The notes: generated from the sequence alone by a model not told the origin. 64,000 bases of DNA from Anastrepha obliqua (GCF_027943255.1 NC_072897.1:17484044-17548043); one strand, 5' to 3'; positions 1 to 10,281 are shown, counted from the first letter of the stretch. Numbers and translations: made by a program.

Positions 1-633
1 AAGGGAAGTAGAAGCTGGAAACAAACCAGTTCATGATGAACAGGTACTGAGTGCGAAAAATTGAAGCAAGAAATTGGCCTTGTGATTGACCGAGATTATT
101 ACGGTTGCTAATAATCGTTCACAGGTTACAAGGGCTTCAATTATTGGCCTCTCATGTATCCATTTCGTATTATATATATATATACATATATACTTATATA
201 TACTGCTTATACATATACATATACCGCCTAGGAAGTGAAGGATACAGTGGGACCCGAGGTAGATGAATTTGCGAGTTCTCTTTTTCGGTTTATTTCCGGA
301 ATTTTTTCAAAAAATCAAACGAAATTGCGGTTTCTTAATCAGCCGTAATATTTTTAATATATTTCAAAAAAAATAAATACATTTTTTCGACAATACAAAT
401 TTTGTTTGAGCAAAGACTCAATTGTTCGCTGTTTATTTTCGTTCTCGTTTTCGTTGGTTCTGTTCAAGTTTCAGCTGTTATATATTTCAGTATTTATCGC
501 TTTCGTTTTTGTGCTGACAAAGTTCCAGAACCGTTTTTGTTTTACAAAAGCCCCAGTCTAAAGCAGCGAACATCAATCTCAAAACATGAGCAAGCCAAAG
601 TAGATTATTTCAAGTCTCTATCCAAATAGGGAG
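1..633. other. AT-rich leader / possible LTR region of BEL element P
   Basis: This lies directly upstream of a BEL-type Gag remnant and is AT-rich, with a TA-type simple repeat at about 171-225. A 75-codon open frame (402-629) resembles no family I know, and I do not call it a gene. By position the region could be the 5' LTR and leader of the BEL element. I could not match it to the region after the integrase of the other BEL copies, so no LTR boundary is claimed. Confidence 0.35.
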
Positions 634-910
634 ATGATGGACTCAAAGTCTTTAAAGCGCCAGAGAACTGTTGCAAAAAACAGCATACTTCGCATAAAAA
701 CGGGTCTCCTTGAAAAGACCATGTCGCTAGATCCAATCGAATTGGAGTGCCGACTCGACATATTGAACTCCCACAGTGAAAAACTCATGAAGTGTCAGTC
801 GAAAATTGAGGAAATCGGCGAAGGGGACATTGCCCGTGGAGAGTTAGAAGACTTAATTGTAGAAACAAACGACTACCAAAACTGTCGTTACCCAAATTCA
901 AAGGAGAATA
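634..910 (+). pseudogene. BEL/Pao Gag N-terminal fragment (element P)
   Basis: The open frame from ATG 634 begins with a basic stretch. It continues into a helical segment with paired leucines and an acidic run (ELECRLDILNSHSEKL, then GELEDLIVETNDYQ), the usual start of BEL/Pao Gag (DUF1759-type). Gag forms the particle that packages element RNA. The Gag-like text stops near 890-910, where element D is inserted, and the frame then runs into D sequence to a stop at 945. Gag resumes at 7,332, but the reading frame at the join does not match, so this copy was already damaged. Family assignment is by eye. Confidence 0.6.
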
Positions 911-1002
911 GGTTAGGTGAGGTTTGGCAGCCGCATCGCACATAGAGACAACGATGCCACTTAGACCACGAAATGGGTCCGTGGTGAGCCACGGGGGCTG
1001 GG

Positions 1003-1213
1003 CTATATTCCCCTCTCCATAATGAACCATCCTGGGCCTTTGACAAAGCGTGAAAGGTTTTTGATACCTAAAGTGTATAGATTATCTGTCATATATTCGA
1101 CAGAAATCATGCGGGTAAACGCCTAATCTCCTTGCATGATTTCCTATGAGACAATGTCCTGTGAGGGCCCCTACTAAATTCTTGATTTGAAGTCTACTCA
1201 GTTTTATAATACT
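1003..1213 (-). pseudogene. C-terminal end of element D ORF2
   Basis: The minus strand contains the post-RNase H signature of LOA-like ORF2 proteins (LVGALTGHCLIGNHARRLG). After a probable small deletion of the cysteine-rich region come the last residues, ending at a stop at 1,003-1,005. Element E has the same signature (IGVLTGHCLIGSHARRLG) at the equivalent place. The segment is separated from the rest of D by element A0. What follows, down to 911, is D's 3' UTR. Confidence 0.75.
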
Positions 1214-1225
1214 CTTTGACAGACG

Positions 1226-3217
1226 GCGCCTTGGCGCCTTCCCCGACATTGAGGGGGATTTTAATAACGTTCTCCCGGAGGCAATCACTAAATCTGTGGG
1301 CAGGCTGGGGGTTGGAGCCGACCATTACAGGCTCATCTACAAAATGCTTAGCGACAGAACGGTCGTGGCAGAGTGGGGTGGCGTCTCTTTCCGCCGGTAG
1401 GTGAGCAGGGGCACGCCACAAGGCGCTGTTTTCTCACCATTTCTCCGTATCATTGTTATCAATGACTTGCTGGAGGAGCTGGTGAGGAGGGGCTGTAGGG
1501 TGATTGCCTACGCGGATGATGTGGTATTAATTGTTAGAGGAAAGTTTATAGATACCCTGTACGATTTAATGCGGGGATATCTGAACATAATTGTTCGATG
1601 GACAGCAGACTGCGGCTTATCGGTGAAACCTCTTAAGACGGAGCTCGTCCTTTTCACGGGGAAATATAAAGTACCCAAAGCTCAATTCCCCTCGTCGGCG
1701 CTCCGTTGGTGCTTTCTGAAAAGGTGAAGTACCTAGGTCTAATCCTTGACAGTAAGCTAACGTGGAAGCCCAACATTGAGGAGAGAGTAAGGAAGGCAAC
1801 AATCGCCTTGTATGGATGCAAGGGCACAATTGGCAAAAGATGGGGGCTCTCGACTAGAGTTGTATTTTGGCTCTATAATACCAAAATAAAGCCAATCCTG
1901 TTATATGGAGTCGTTGTCTTGTGGAACTCACTGGAGAAGACGACATCAGTTAAAAAGCTAGAGAGAGTTCAGAGGCCTGCACTCATTGGAATCAGTGGGC
2001 CGCTTCGAACTACTCCTAGCCTGGCGCTTAATGTTATGTTAAATGTGGTACCTATAGACATTGCAGGCAGAATTGCAGCTGCCCTTACCGCAATCAGACT
2101 GAGGGGCTTGGTCTATAAGCTCAATCTCACATATGGGCAATCAAGCATCCTCAGAAACTTTGAGTTCATCCCCTCGTCGACGGATCAGTGTGTGCCCTCG
2201 CTTAGTCCAAGCAGAACTTTCTCCACCCACATTCCACCAAGCGAGGAGTGGACCGGGGCAACACTTTTGTACAGGGCCTAGTTAACCTGTTCACGGATGG
2301 CTCGAAGCTGGACGTTAGGGTTGGAGGAGGAGTATTCTGCAAAAAGCTCCCCATCAAACTCAAATTCAGGCTACCGGATCACTGCAGTGTATTCCAAGCA
2401 GAGGTGGCCGCAATTACAGAAGCAGCTGTCTGGCTAATTACTTGCGTAATAACTGTTAAGAAGGTAAATATTTAGTCTGATAGCCAAGCGGCAATTGGAG
2501 CCCTAGGCTCTATGATGGTGCATTCGAAACTGGTCAGGGAATGCCTGGTCTCTCTCTTGATTGCATCAGAATTCTTTTACTTAAAGATAATTTGGGTACC
2601 TTGTTCCAGTGACATTACGGGAAACTGCAAGCCGATGAGCTGGCCAGACAACGGACCTGTGAGGTAGTGTGCCCGCGAAAGGAGAGAATCGGGATCCCCT
2701 TGAAAACCTGCGCTCTACTCCTGGAAAGAGCGGCTTTGCACCAACTCAGAAGGCGCTGGGCAAGTACACGAACGTGTAAGGTCGCGAGGTCCTTCTGGAT
2801 AGGAGGCGTTTGAGGGATATTCTGAGGATGACAAAATCTCATCTCTCAAATTTCGTGGGCATCCTCACGGATACCGTGAGACTCGGGATAACTTCAAGCC
2901 CTTTTTGCGTCAGCTGTGTGGAGGAGGAGGTGGAATCATCTCAGCACCTGCTCCTCAGCTGCCCAGCTCTCGCGTGACTAAGACTCAAGCGTATTGGTCT
3001 CACTTCTTTTCGGCGCCTGCTGATATAGCAGGTATTGAAAACAAAAATCTGATGAACTTCATCAGCAACGTAAGGAGGTTAACACAACCGCAGACTAGTC
3101 ACCGTTCGTAGTCCACAAACACTTAACCTTCCCCATCCCTTTCCTTTTCGTCCTCTTTTTTCCATCACCTCTTTTCCCCTCTTGCAATGGTATAACAAAG
3201 GATCTTACATAACATAC
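1226..3217 (+). mobile_element. 5'-truncated LOA-like non-LTR retrotransposon A0, inserted in D
   Basis: A plus-strand insertion inside minus-strand D. It is flanked by a 12-bp direct repeat with one mismatch (CTTTGACAGACG at 1,214-1,225 and CTTGGACAGACG at 3,218-3,229), a target-site duplication. It begins within RT, which is the usual 5' truncation of these elements, and carries the rest of RT, RNase H, a cysteine-rich C-terminus and a pyrimidine-rich 3' UTR (about 3,110-3,217). D coding sequence of matching character lies on both sides. Confidence 0.8.
1241..3110 (+). pseudogene. A0 ORF2 fragment: reverse transcriptase palm, RNase H, C-terminal domain
   Basis: The RT motif DIEGDFNNVLP starts near 1,247. 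The SRGTPQGAVFSP motif follows at about 1,404 and the catalytic YADD at about 1,510-1,522, so the polymerase centre is intact. An in-frame TAG sits at 1,399-1,401. The frame shifts near 1,706-1,727, where KVKYLGLILDSKLTW begins a new frame to 2,281. RNase H follows in a third frame (LFTDGSKLDVRVGGG, then LPDHCSVFQAEV) and is broken by a stop near 2,473 just before the SDSQAAIGAL motif. The C-terminal segment around 2,830-2,960 retains FVGILTDTVRLG and C..C-type residues. It cannot make a working protein. Confidence 0.8.
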
Positions 3218-3229
3218 CTTGGACAGACG

Positions 3230-3724
3230 TAAGTTAAGCCTTGGCTGATTTATGCGTCCCTAATGAGAAGCTTACAAGTTGCGGGAGGTATCTCCATAAA
3301 ATTACTTATGTCTGGCATACAGGTGCCTTCCCTTGCAAGTTGGTCTGCCCTACAGTTCCCTGGTTCTGTGACCTGGAACCCAGCATCAGATTATACGATA
3401 TTGCTTGGCCATCTCATTTAAAGATTGGCGACGACGTAAGACACTCCTTAATGTGTTTTGGAATGCATCCAGGGCTCGTAGGGCAGCTTGGCTGCCCGAT
3501 AGGATGCAGATATCCATTGATGATATTCCGCTTATCTTTAACCATTTTAAGGCTTCATGAATAGCGTTTATTTCCGCTTGAAAAACACTACAGTGATCCG
3601 GAAGTTTAAAGGATTCACTAATAGAAATCTCTTAACATTATAACCCTGATCCTACACCGGTGTCCATTTTAGATCCGTTCGTGTAGATCTTAACGGGTGT
3701 GTTGGATGTTGAATCTTGTTCAAG
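3230..3724 (-). pseudogene. Element D RNase H fragment
   Basis: On the minus strand, at about 3,600-3,540, the motif LPDHCSVFQAEINAIHEAL carries the catalytic glutamate region of type I RNase H. Further on, GNCRADQLAREGTC matches the end of the domain (compare GNCKADELAR in E). RNase H removes the RNA strand of the cDNA hybrid. The segment is interrupted by frame changes and ends at A0. Confidence 0.7.
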
Positions 3725-4711
3725 CTATTCCAGTCTAGAAGGGATTTTCATTAGGAAATTCCTTTCGAAGCAAAGAATTTGAGGGTGATAATCGCAGTTT
3801 CTGGGTATATCCGTGTAGGAGTCTAAGATGGTTGAATGTCCATGTGTGACAGTCCTCCATTGTGAGCTCGCTTTGAGCCTTAAAGCGGAGCAGGCCGCTA
3901 AGTATTTGCAGAAGAGATCTAGGGGTGGCAAATCTAGCATGATGTCCAAACCCATGGATGGCGTGGTTTTCATAACACCACATAATGTTAATTCCGCTGA
4001 TCTCTGCACCTTATTCAATAAATTAGAATAATTTTTTTTCCGGCATAGCACACCACCAGCCGACATTTCCATATAGAAAAATGGGTCTGATGACAGCAGT
4101 GTAAAGCCAATGAGCAACCGTATGTTTAATTCCCCAGGGTTTACCTAAAGCTCTCTTACAAGCATAAAAAGCTAGGTTCGCTTTCATAACTCTTTCGAAG
4201 ATATTTGACTTCGAAGTCAGTTTCCTATCTATGTTTAGTCCCAAGTACTTGGTTTCTTCCGAAATCACAAGAGCTTCCCCTTTGAGCATAATTGGACTTA
4301 GCTGAGGGATTTTGTCTTACCTAGTGAACAATATTAGTTGTGTTTTGTAAGGGATGACTCCTAGACCACACTTTTCTGCCCACCTAGAAAGTATATCTAG
4401 AGCATTTTGTATTAGGTCTCTAAATGTAGATACAAATTTACCACATACAGCAATAACAACATCATCGGTGATTCTGCTTTTTAGCATTTTGCCAATGAAT
4501 CCTACCAAGCCCGGTTCTACCCCAAGATCAGTGAGTGCTACAGTAATTGTCCCCCTTCGACATTGTTAAAGGTCCCTTCAATATCATGAAAAGCGGCTAA
4601 AGTAAATTCCTGTTTGAGCAGTGAACTCTCTACCATGTAAATAAGGTTATGTAGAGCTGTCTCTACCGATTTCCCTTTCGTGTAGGCATGCTGTGACATA
4701 GAAATAAGGTT
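3725..4711 (-). pseudogene. Element D reverse transcriptase palm and thumb
   Basis: Reading the minus strand below the hexanucleotide repeat, RT resumes with QHAYTKGKSVETALHNLI and a DIEGTFNNV motif. The active-site region reads TDDVVIAVCGKFVST, so the usual YADD has lost its tyrosine context. After a frame change come ETKYLGLNIDRKLTSKSN and YTAVIRPIFLYGNVGWW (4,289-4,023), then a thumb/connection segment (4,117-3,725). The frameshifts and damaged catalytic box make it non-functional. Confidence 0.75.
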
Positions 4712-5424
4712 TCTATCTATATATATCTATATCTATATCTATATCTATATCTATATCTATATCTATATCTATATCTATATCTATATCTATATCTATATCT
4801 ATATCTATATCTATATCTATATCTATATCTATATCTATATCTATATCTATATCTATATCTATATCTATATCTATATCTATATCTATATCTATATCTATAT
4901 CTATATCTATATCTATATCTATATCTATATCTATATCTATATCTATATCTATATCTATATCTATATCTATATCTATATCTATATCTATATCTATATCTAT
5001 ATCTATATCTATATCTATATCTATATCTATATCTATATCTATATCTATATCTATATCTATATCTATATTTATATCTATATCTATATCTATATCTATATCT
5101 ATATCTATATCTATATCTATATCTATATCTATATCTATATCTATATCTATATCTATATCTATATCTATATCTATATCTATATCTATATCTATATCTATAT
5201 CTATATCTATATCTATATCTATATCTATATCTATATCTATATCTATATCTATATCTATATCTATATCTATATCTATATCTATATCTATATCTATATCTAT
5301 ATCTATATCTATATCTATATCTATATCTATATCTATATCTATATCTATATCTATATCTATATCTATATCTATATCTATATCTATATCTATATCTATATCT
5401 ATATCTATATCTATATCTATATAT
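4712..5424. repeat. (ATATCT)n hexanucleotide microsatellite, about 0.7 kb
   Basis: About 118 tandem copies of ATATCT were read, with a single interrupting substitution (C to T at 5,069). The array lies within the RT of element D. The RT motif DLRPISLSLFPLKTL is intact up to the repeat on one side and RT resumes after it, so roughly 20 codons appear replaced. The array makes long artificial open frames of alternating Ile-Asp or Tyr-Arg on the minus strand; these are not genes. Such purity suggests recent expansion, or assembly consensus over the array. Confidence 0.97.
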
Positions 5425-5439
5425 AAAGTTTTTAATGGG

Positions 5440-6345
5440 AACAAAGACAGAGATATCGGTCTTAAGTCTTTTGGATGGGAATGAGAGTTTGTACCAGCTT
5501 TTGGAATGAAAACAATTTTGACTTATCTCCACTATATGACCGTAAAGAAAGCAACCTCTGAAGATTGCTAGTAGCCAGTGTGATAAATATGCGGCGGCCT
5601 TTTGCAGTTCCACCAGGTAAATGCCATCTGGACCTGGTGATTTAAAAGGTCTGAAACTTTCAAACGCCCATAAGAGCCGATCCTCAGATATACCTTCATT
5701 TCTGACTTCACGAAAGTGTACTGTATCTTCCATGTCATGCCCAGTAATGTCTGAGCAGCCTGGAAAATGAGTGTCGAGTAAAAGTTCTAAAGACTCTTTA
5801 ATGGTTGTAGTGAAAGTACCCTCAATTTTCGCTAGCAGTTCCCAATTTTGAGGACTTCCCTCAACCTCTTCCCGAAACGATTTCCAAGATTGCCTTTGGG
5901 CATTTATGATTTCCTTCTTATAGATTCTCAGAGGATCTTCAGAGCCTTTCAAATCTTCTCCGAGACGTGTTTTCTTTGCCTCATTAAAAGCGCTTCTGCT
6001 TGTTTTTTGAAGCTTGCTTAGTTCAACCGTCCACCACTTAGGCTTGGGTACACCCCTCAGTCTTCTTATGGGACCGGCTTCCGCTAAGGCAGCATTCATG
6101 TTGTAGGTAATCTTCTCAACCAAATTTTCTAGTGTTTCTATGCTTTGTGGCACCACAGATGGACAAGTTCCTAGGGTAACCCCGATACAATTTACATACT
6201 TTTCCCAGTCTGTTTTCCTGATATTTCTACCAGGCTTAGGTTTCGGTAGATTTTTACTAACCTCTAACGAGATAGATCTATGATCAGAGAAGGAATGTTC
6301 TTCCAAAACTTTCCAGTTCCTTATTCTGTTAATAACGGAGTCAAA
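5440..6345 (-). pseudogene. Element D ORF2: end of endonuclease and RT N-terminal part
   Basis: The minus-strand frame starts with EEHSFSDHRSISLEV, the last motif of the AP-type endonuclease (SDH). It runs through the linker (PKPKWWTVELSKLQKT) into the first RT motifs (FRPFKSPGPDGIYLVEL). Equivalent text in element E reads FKPFKSPGPDGLFPAQ. The frame shifts after about 5,580, and RPISLSLF is found in another frame just before the hexanucleotide array. The ATG at 6,304-6,306 is internal and not a true start. Confidence 0.8.
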
Positions 6346-6722
6346 AGCAAAAGTAGCGTCTATTCCTGTCTATTACTAAAGACAAAACTAGGTTTATTAT
6401 CTTTATTGCAAGTCTGTAGTTTAGTTCCCATCAGATAATCAAAGAGGCACTCACCTCTACTGATACTAGTACTGCCTAAAATCTCGTGATACGCATTTAC
6501 ATCCACACCAATAATTAGCTTTGCGCCAAGCTTCTGCGCCTACGCTAACAGATCTTTGAGTATTAATCTCGGTAGCTCGTCATGGTCATGTGCGAGGTAA
6601 CGGAAAGATAGCCACATCCATTCGTTTCCCGACTCCAGGCTAATGGTCAATTGATCGGCGTCGCTGTAATTAGAGAGCATGAAGCCATTTATCCCTTTTC
6701 TTATTAGTACGCGCACTTCCAC
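6346..6722 (-). pseudogene. Element D endonuclease fragment
   Basis: The minus strand encodes RVLIRKGINGFMLSNYSDAD, a stop at about 6,540, then KLGAKLIIGVDVNAYHEILG. The second is the D-x-N motif of the apurinic-type endonuclease that nicks target DNA (DANAHHTVWG in E). Lesions include the stop at 6,540-6,542 and a frame break near 6,345. The first endonuclease motif (QEPWV) is missing. Confidence 0.65.
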
Positions 6723-7067
6723 TAGACTTGATTATCCCAGCTTCCGTCGTACAAATAGAAATCCGGCTTGATCCAGATTTGGAGGTGGAAGCAATAACTT
6801 CCTTTGCATTTAAGGATTGCCTGTCCATAGAGGTTATTTGTTTGAAATACTCCATCTGCTTCCTACGATCACAGTCCACCGTGGCAGACATGGTGATCTT
6901 ATAAATAGGAAGGGAACATAATGCTCGACCGTGGCTGCGCCCAATACCACGGCAGGGTCATGATTATACCACGAGGTGACCCGGTATCGAGGTAGCTCCG
7001 TAGAAATACAGTCGGACAGAAAACCTCCTGACTGCAAACCACCCAAAAGGCACGCGTCGCATGACAC
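6670..7067 (-). pseudogene. Possible ORF1 remnant of element D
   Basis: A minus-strand frame from an ATG near 6,891 gives a basic N-terminus (DRRKQMEYFKQI) and a Ser/Lys-rich stretch, then runs into endonuclease coding sequence. A second open stretch (7,067-6,834) has no recognisable domain. By position it should be ORF1, but nearly all of ORF1 is missing. This is a weak call. Confidence 0.3.
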
Positions 7068-7319
7068 CTTGGGTTAGGGGGGCCGAGGAGAGGAGATGAT
7101 GGGATGATGGGGCTTTAGGATTGATAGGGGATCTTCGTCGGTACGGTGATCTTCATATGGTGATTGGATGGCCACCAATTTTGCCGTAAAGCGTATGGAT
7201 GGCTAGCCAATCCTCATATGGCGCTTCCCTCTTAGTTCGTGTTCGGTTGGTCCCCATGATATGGGGGTCAAACCACCACTTAAGCCTCATCCCCGCGGCA
7301 AGGAGACCAACATGATGAG
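7068..7319 (-). other. 5' UTR of element D, related to the 5' end of element C
   Basis: The reverse complement contains CTTGCCGCGGGGATGAGGC, then TTAAGTGG, CACGAACTAAGAGGG and AATTGGTGGCCA in order. The same blocks occur in the same order at 23,195-23,335, at the start of element C. This fixes the 5' end of D at 7,319, beside the target-site duplication. It may contain an internal promoter. Confidence 0.75.
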
Positions 7320-7416
7320 CAAAGGAGAATATTCCGAATTTAAAAACTTTATGAGTCCGTTTGAGAGTCTAGTGCACAATGAACCCACAATCCTGGATAT
7401 TGAAAAATTTAATCAT

Positions 7417-8165
7417 TTAGTGTCATGTCTATCCGGTGAAGCCTTAGGCACTGAGAAGTCCTTCCAAATGTCGGAAGAAAACTATCCAAAGGCGTTGGCA
7501 AGTTTGAGAAAGGTTTATGACAATAAATGCCTGATTTTTTTTAATACAGTGTCGAAACTTTTTCAATTGTCAAAAATCCAAAAGCCTCTTTTATCGCTGG
7601 GGGCGATAAGCATATTGCAAATGCGATGTTGATTCACATAGTCATGTCAAAGGTTAATCCCACTACTCGGTCGAAGTGGGAGGAGCAACTTGAATATGAT
7701 AAGCTGCCGCTTTGGGCTGAGTGTGAAGCTATGCCAAATAAGAGATGCCAGCATTTATCAGCTGAAGAAGCTTCGATTTAGTGTCATGTCTATCCGGTGA
7801 AGCCTTAGGCACAGTGAAGTCCTTCCAAATGTCGGAAGAAAATTATCCAAAGGCGTTGGCAAGTTTGAGAAAGATTTATGACAATAAATGGCTGATTTTT
7901 TTTTTAATAAAGTGTAGAAACGGCCTTCTGCGTCGTCTTTGCGATCAATGATTGATACAGTGTCTGCAGTATATGACTCACTTTTATCGTTGGGTGACGA
8001 TAAGCATATTTCAAATGCGATGTTGATTTACATAGTCATGTCGAGGGTTAATCCCACTACTCGGTCGAAGTGGGAGGAGCAACTTGACTATGATAAGCTG
8101 CCGCTTTGTGCTGAGTGTGAAGCTATGCTAAATAAGAGATACCAGTATTTATCAGCTGAAGAAGT
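7417..8165 (+). repeat. Tandem duplication inside BEL gag (two units)
   Basis: Unit 1 (7,417-7,778) and unit 2 (7,779-8,165) both start with GTGTCATGTCTATCCGGTGA. Both end with the CATTTATCAGCTGAAGAAG or GTATTTATCAGCTGAAGAAG block. They differ by scattered substitutions and by about 55 bp (around 7,920-7,978) present only in unit 2. Confidence 0.85.
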
Positions 8166-8277
8166 TTCCTCATCCCAACAAAGGCCAAACAATGAAGATA
8201 CGCGGCAAAAAACAAAAAATCAACAATTGTAACACTCAAAGACAACATTTAGCGCGACAAATTCCAAACTGCCGACT

Positions 8278-8319
8278 TGCCTTCACTGTGGTTCTAAGGA
8301 CCATTATTTAACAGCTTGC
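8278..8319 (+). other. CCHC zinc knuckle of P Gag
   Basis: The reading CLHCGSKDHYLTAC gives the C-x2-C-x4-H-x4-C pattern of retroelement nucleocapsids, which binds element RNA. A nearly identical knuckle is at 41,198-41,239. Confidence 0.85.
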
Positions 8320-8453
8320 CCAAAATTCCAAGCGCCTACTGTACTTAAAAGATTTGAATTTGCAAAATCTATTTCCCTGTACATAAATTGCTTGCGCAAA
8401 GGACATACAGTCTCAAAGTGCTAACCAGATCAGTGTGGTGTATGCAACCGTTC

Positions 8454-8808
8454 AGCTAGCGAAAATCCTCCACTGAACCCTCCTCGAGGGTGCCAGCTGG
8501 TAATAAGTACCACAGTTTTTCTATTTTCAGGAGGTACTTAGCTAAGTTAAGGGTACTATCGGTAGGGTTCGATACTCCTCAATAGTACAGCACTACTCAA
8601 AGTACCTTTAACGTGGTCGGGGGTGAAGGGCTGGATTAAGGTGTGATGCGACCCGTGCCGAGAATCTGTCAGGCTTGGGGCCCTTCTAATAAATAACCAA
8701 GTCTCGAACTTACGGATAACTGGCGCCCTCCGTAATAATTAGCCTTACCCGTGTAGTTCGGAGCTATACACGGGCGGACATCCTTTCTCCGACACTCGTG
8801 GTTCCAAA
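8454..8808 (+). promoter_or_regulatory. 5' UTR / presumed internal promoter of element E
   Basis: This is 355 bp between the target-site duplication and the ORF1 ATG. It starts AGCTAGCGAAAATCC and is more GC-rich than the surrounding DNA. Full-length non-LTR elements usually carry their promoter here; no specific motif was identified. Confidence 0.45.
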
Positions 8809-10281
8809 ATGCAGAGAGACTATAAAAAAATAAATAAAAAAAAGGAGATCGGTCCTCCTTCTAATAGACCGACAGGAACAAACAGTTCCGCAATAAGAGC
8901 AACGGTCGCACCGAGCGCAAAGAAAACACCATCCATCGGCTTAATAAGTCGATCCAAATATATAGCGACAGCCTCAGCGAAAGCGAGGACAGCTGACACG
9001 CACTCAGAACTGGACACAGGTCCAAGTACAAGTAGGGGGGCACTAGCCCGGCAGTCAACTGCGATTCAGCCCCCAAAAACGGTCCCGACCGGAAGCAATG
9101 CTACTGCTAGCTCCGGTACCGAAGGATGGCCGCTTGTGAGGATGGTAGACCCAGCGAAAGCGAGCTACCAGGATCGCAGAAACGCAGCTAGGCTTCTAAG
9201 GAGGGTGCACGAAACTCACCCAAAGGAAGGAGAAATGTCACAGGAGTTGAAAGAGGCGATTGATAGAGCGAAAGCGATCATCCCTGATTTCAACCCCGAC
9301 TTCAAACCAACACAATCGGCTCCAAAACGACAACGGTCCTTGGAGGATAACAAGCCAAGCGCAAAAAGGCACAAATCAATGGGCGTGACGCCCAGAAGAT
9401 CATTTGCGGAGGTTGCAAAAGACCGCCTTATCATAGGAGTCCTGGACGAGAACCACCCGGAAGGTATGATCCCCAAGGCCCAGTGGAAATGGATCGAGGC
9501 CGAACTAACGAAAGTGGCACTGAAGGTTATTCTGGAGAACCCCGGCCCCCCGCCTGCGTGCGAAAACTTAGGCTGGCACCAAGGCCAGATAAAAATTATA
9601 GCATGCGACGATGAGAGATCGGTTCAACTGTATAAAGAGGCCATCTCCAAAGTCGACGAAGTGTACTCAAATGCCAAGCTAGTGGTCGTGGACAGGAAGG
9701 ATATTCCGTCCAGGCCGCGAGCAAGAGTTTGGTTACCTTCAGCCGTCGAAGACCCGGAAGAGATTATGAAGCTCATTCGGGTCTGCAATCCGGACATCCC
9801 AACGCAGGAATGGAGGTATGTCAAAACTCTCACCAACAATAATAGCGCGGAAGAATCGAAAGAGCAGAAGCGCGCCACCATGCAGGCTCTCCTGCTCCTC
9901 ACAGAGAACTCAATCGAACCATTAGCGAAATGCGATGGGCAACTGAGATACGGTTTTGTAAAGGTGAAGCTTCACATTTACAAAACCGACACAGATGCAA
10001 CTGAGTTCCTCGCCACTAAGGAAGGTGAAAAGCACATGGGCGAACTAGAACCCATGAGCGAAACCGAGCCAATGAGCGAAGACGACCAGCCCACCGAAGA
10101 AGAATACGCCTCTTCAAGCTCAGAAATGGGCTTAGGGAAGCTGTACTTCGAACAGGAGGGTAAGTACCTCACACAACAGCGAAAGTATTCCGAAAGAGAA
10201 CTTTTATGCGAAAGCAAAGAAGACCCAGACATAACGCTAACAGCTAATGCATCTTCTACAGATAAACCTTCATCACTGTAA
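8809..10281 (+). CDS. ORF1 protein of element E (DUF4780-like)
   Basis: A 490-residue intact frame. Residues 1-20 are Lys-rich. A low-complexity Ser/Thr/Ala/Lys region extends to about 190. A folded domain of about 195-400 starts FAEVAKDRLIIGVLDENHP and includes the block PRARVWLPSA, resembling the DUF4780 domain of insect non-LTR ORF1 proteins. The C-terminus is acidic (about 405-440). There is no CCHC knuckle, unlike Jockey or I ORF1. ORF1 proteins bind element RNA and help form the ribonucleoprotein. The ATG at 8,809 is the first after the 5' UTR. The end overlaps the ORF2 start by 35 bases in another frame. DUF assignment is from memory of the family. Confidence 0.85.
   Translation: MQRDYKKINKKKEIGPPSNRPTGTNSSAIRATVAPSAKKTPSIGLISRSKYIATASAKARTADTHSELDTGPSTSRGALARQSTAIQPPKTVPTGSNATASSGTEGWPLVRMVDPAKASYQDRRNAARLLRRVHETHPKEGEMSQELKEAIDRAKAIIPDFNPDFKPTQSAPKRQRSLEDNKPSAKRHKSMGVTPRRSFAEVAKDRLIIGVLDENHPEGMIPKAQWKWIEAELTKVALKVILENPGPPPACENLGWHQGQIKIIACDDERSVQLYKEAISKVDEVYSNAKLVVVDRKDIPSRPRARVWLPSAVEDPEEIMKLIRVCNPDIPTQEWRYVKTLTNNNSAEESKEQKRATMQALLLLTENSIEPLAKCDGQLRYGFVKVKLHIYKTDTDATEFLATKEGEKHMGELEPMSETEPMSEDDQPTEEEYASSSSEMGLGKLYFEQEGKYLTQQRKYSERELLCESKEDPDITLTANASSTDKPSSL

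Larger units (their letters stand above)
911..7319 (-). mobile_element. LOA/I-group non-LTR retrotransposon D, full span but decayed, with nested insertions
   Basis: The boundaries are set by a perfect 12-bp direct repeat, CAAAGGAGAATA, at 899-910 and 7,320-7,331. This is the target-site duplication in BEL gag. Reading the minus strand from 7,319 gives a 5' UTR, a short ORF1-like start, the endonuclease, RT, RNase H, C-terminal domain and a 3' end with an ACCTA-type tail. D is dead. ORF1 is almost entirely deleted, there are frameshifts in RT, part of RT is replaced by the hexanucleotide repeat (4,712-5,424), and element A0 (1,226-3,217) sits in the part just after RNase H. Its 5' UTR resembles that of element C, while its protein and 3' tail resemble element E. 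Confidence 0.85.
7332..8453 (+). pseudogene. BEL/Pao Gag, central and C-terminal part (element P)
   Basis: Open stretches read YSEFKNFMSPFESLVHNEP and KFNHLVSCLSGEALG, characteristic of BEL/Pao Gag, followed by WEEQLDYDKLPLCAECEAML and a CCHC zinc knuckle (8,278-8,319). A direct duplication of about 360-385 bp (7,417-7,778 and 7,779-8,165) repeats the middle of Gag. The first unit lacks about 55 bp that are present in the second. Frameshifts occur near 7,590 and 7,920. The segment ends at the insertion point of element E. Confidence 0.75.

Noticed and set aside
4713..6306. Long minus-strand open frames of alternating Ile-Asp or Tyr-Arg
   Set aside because: They are translations of the ATATCT microsatellite. 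The 529-codon frame only joins real RT sequence to the repeat.
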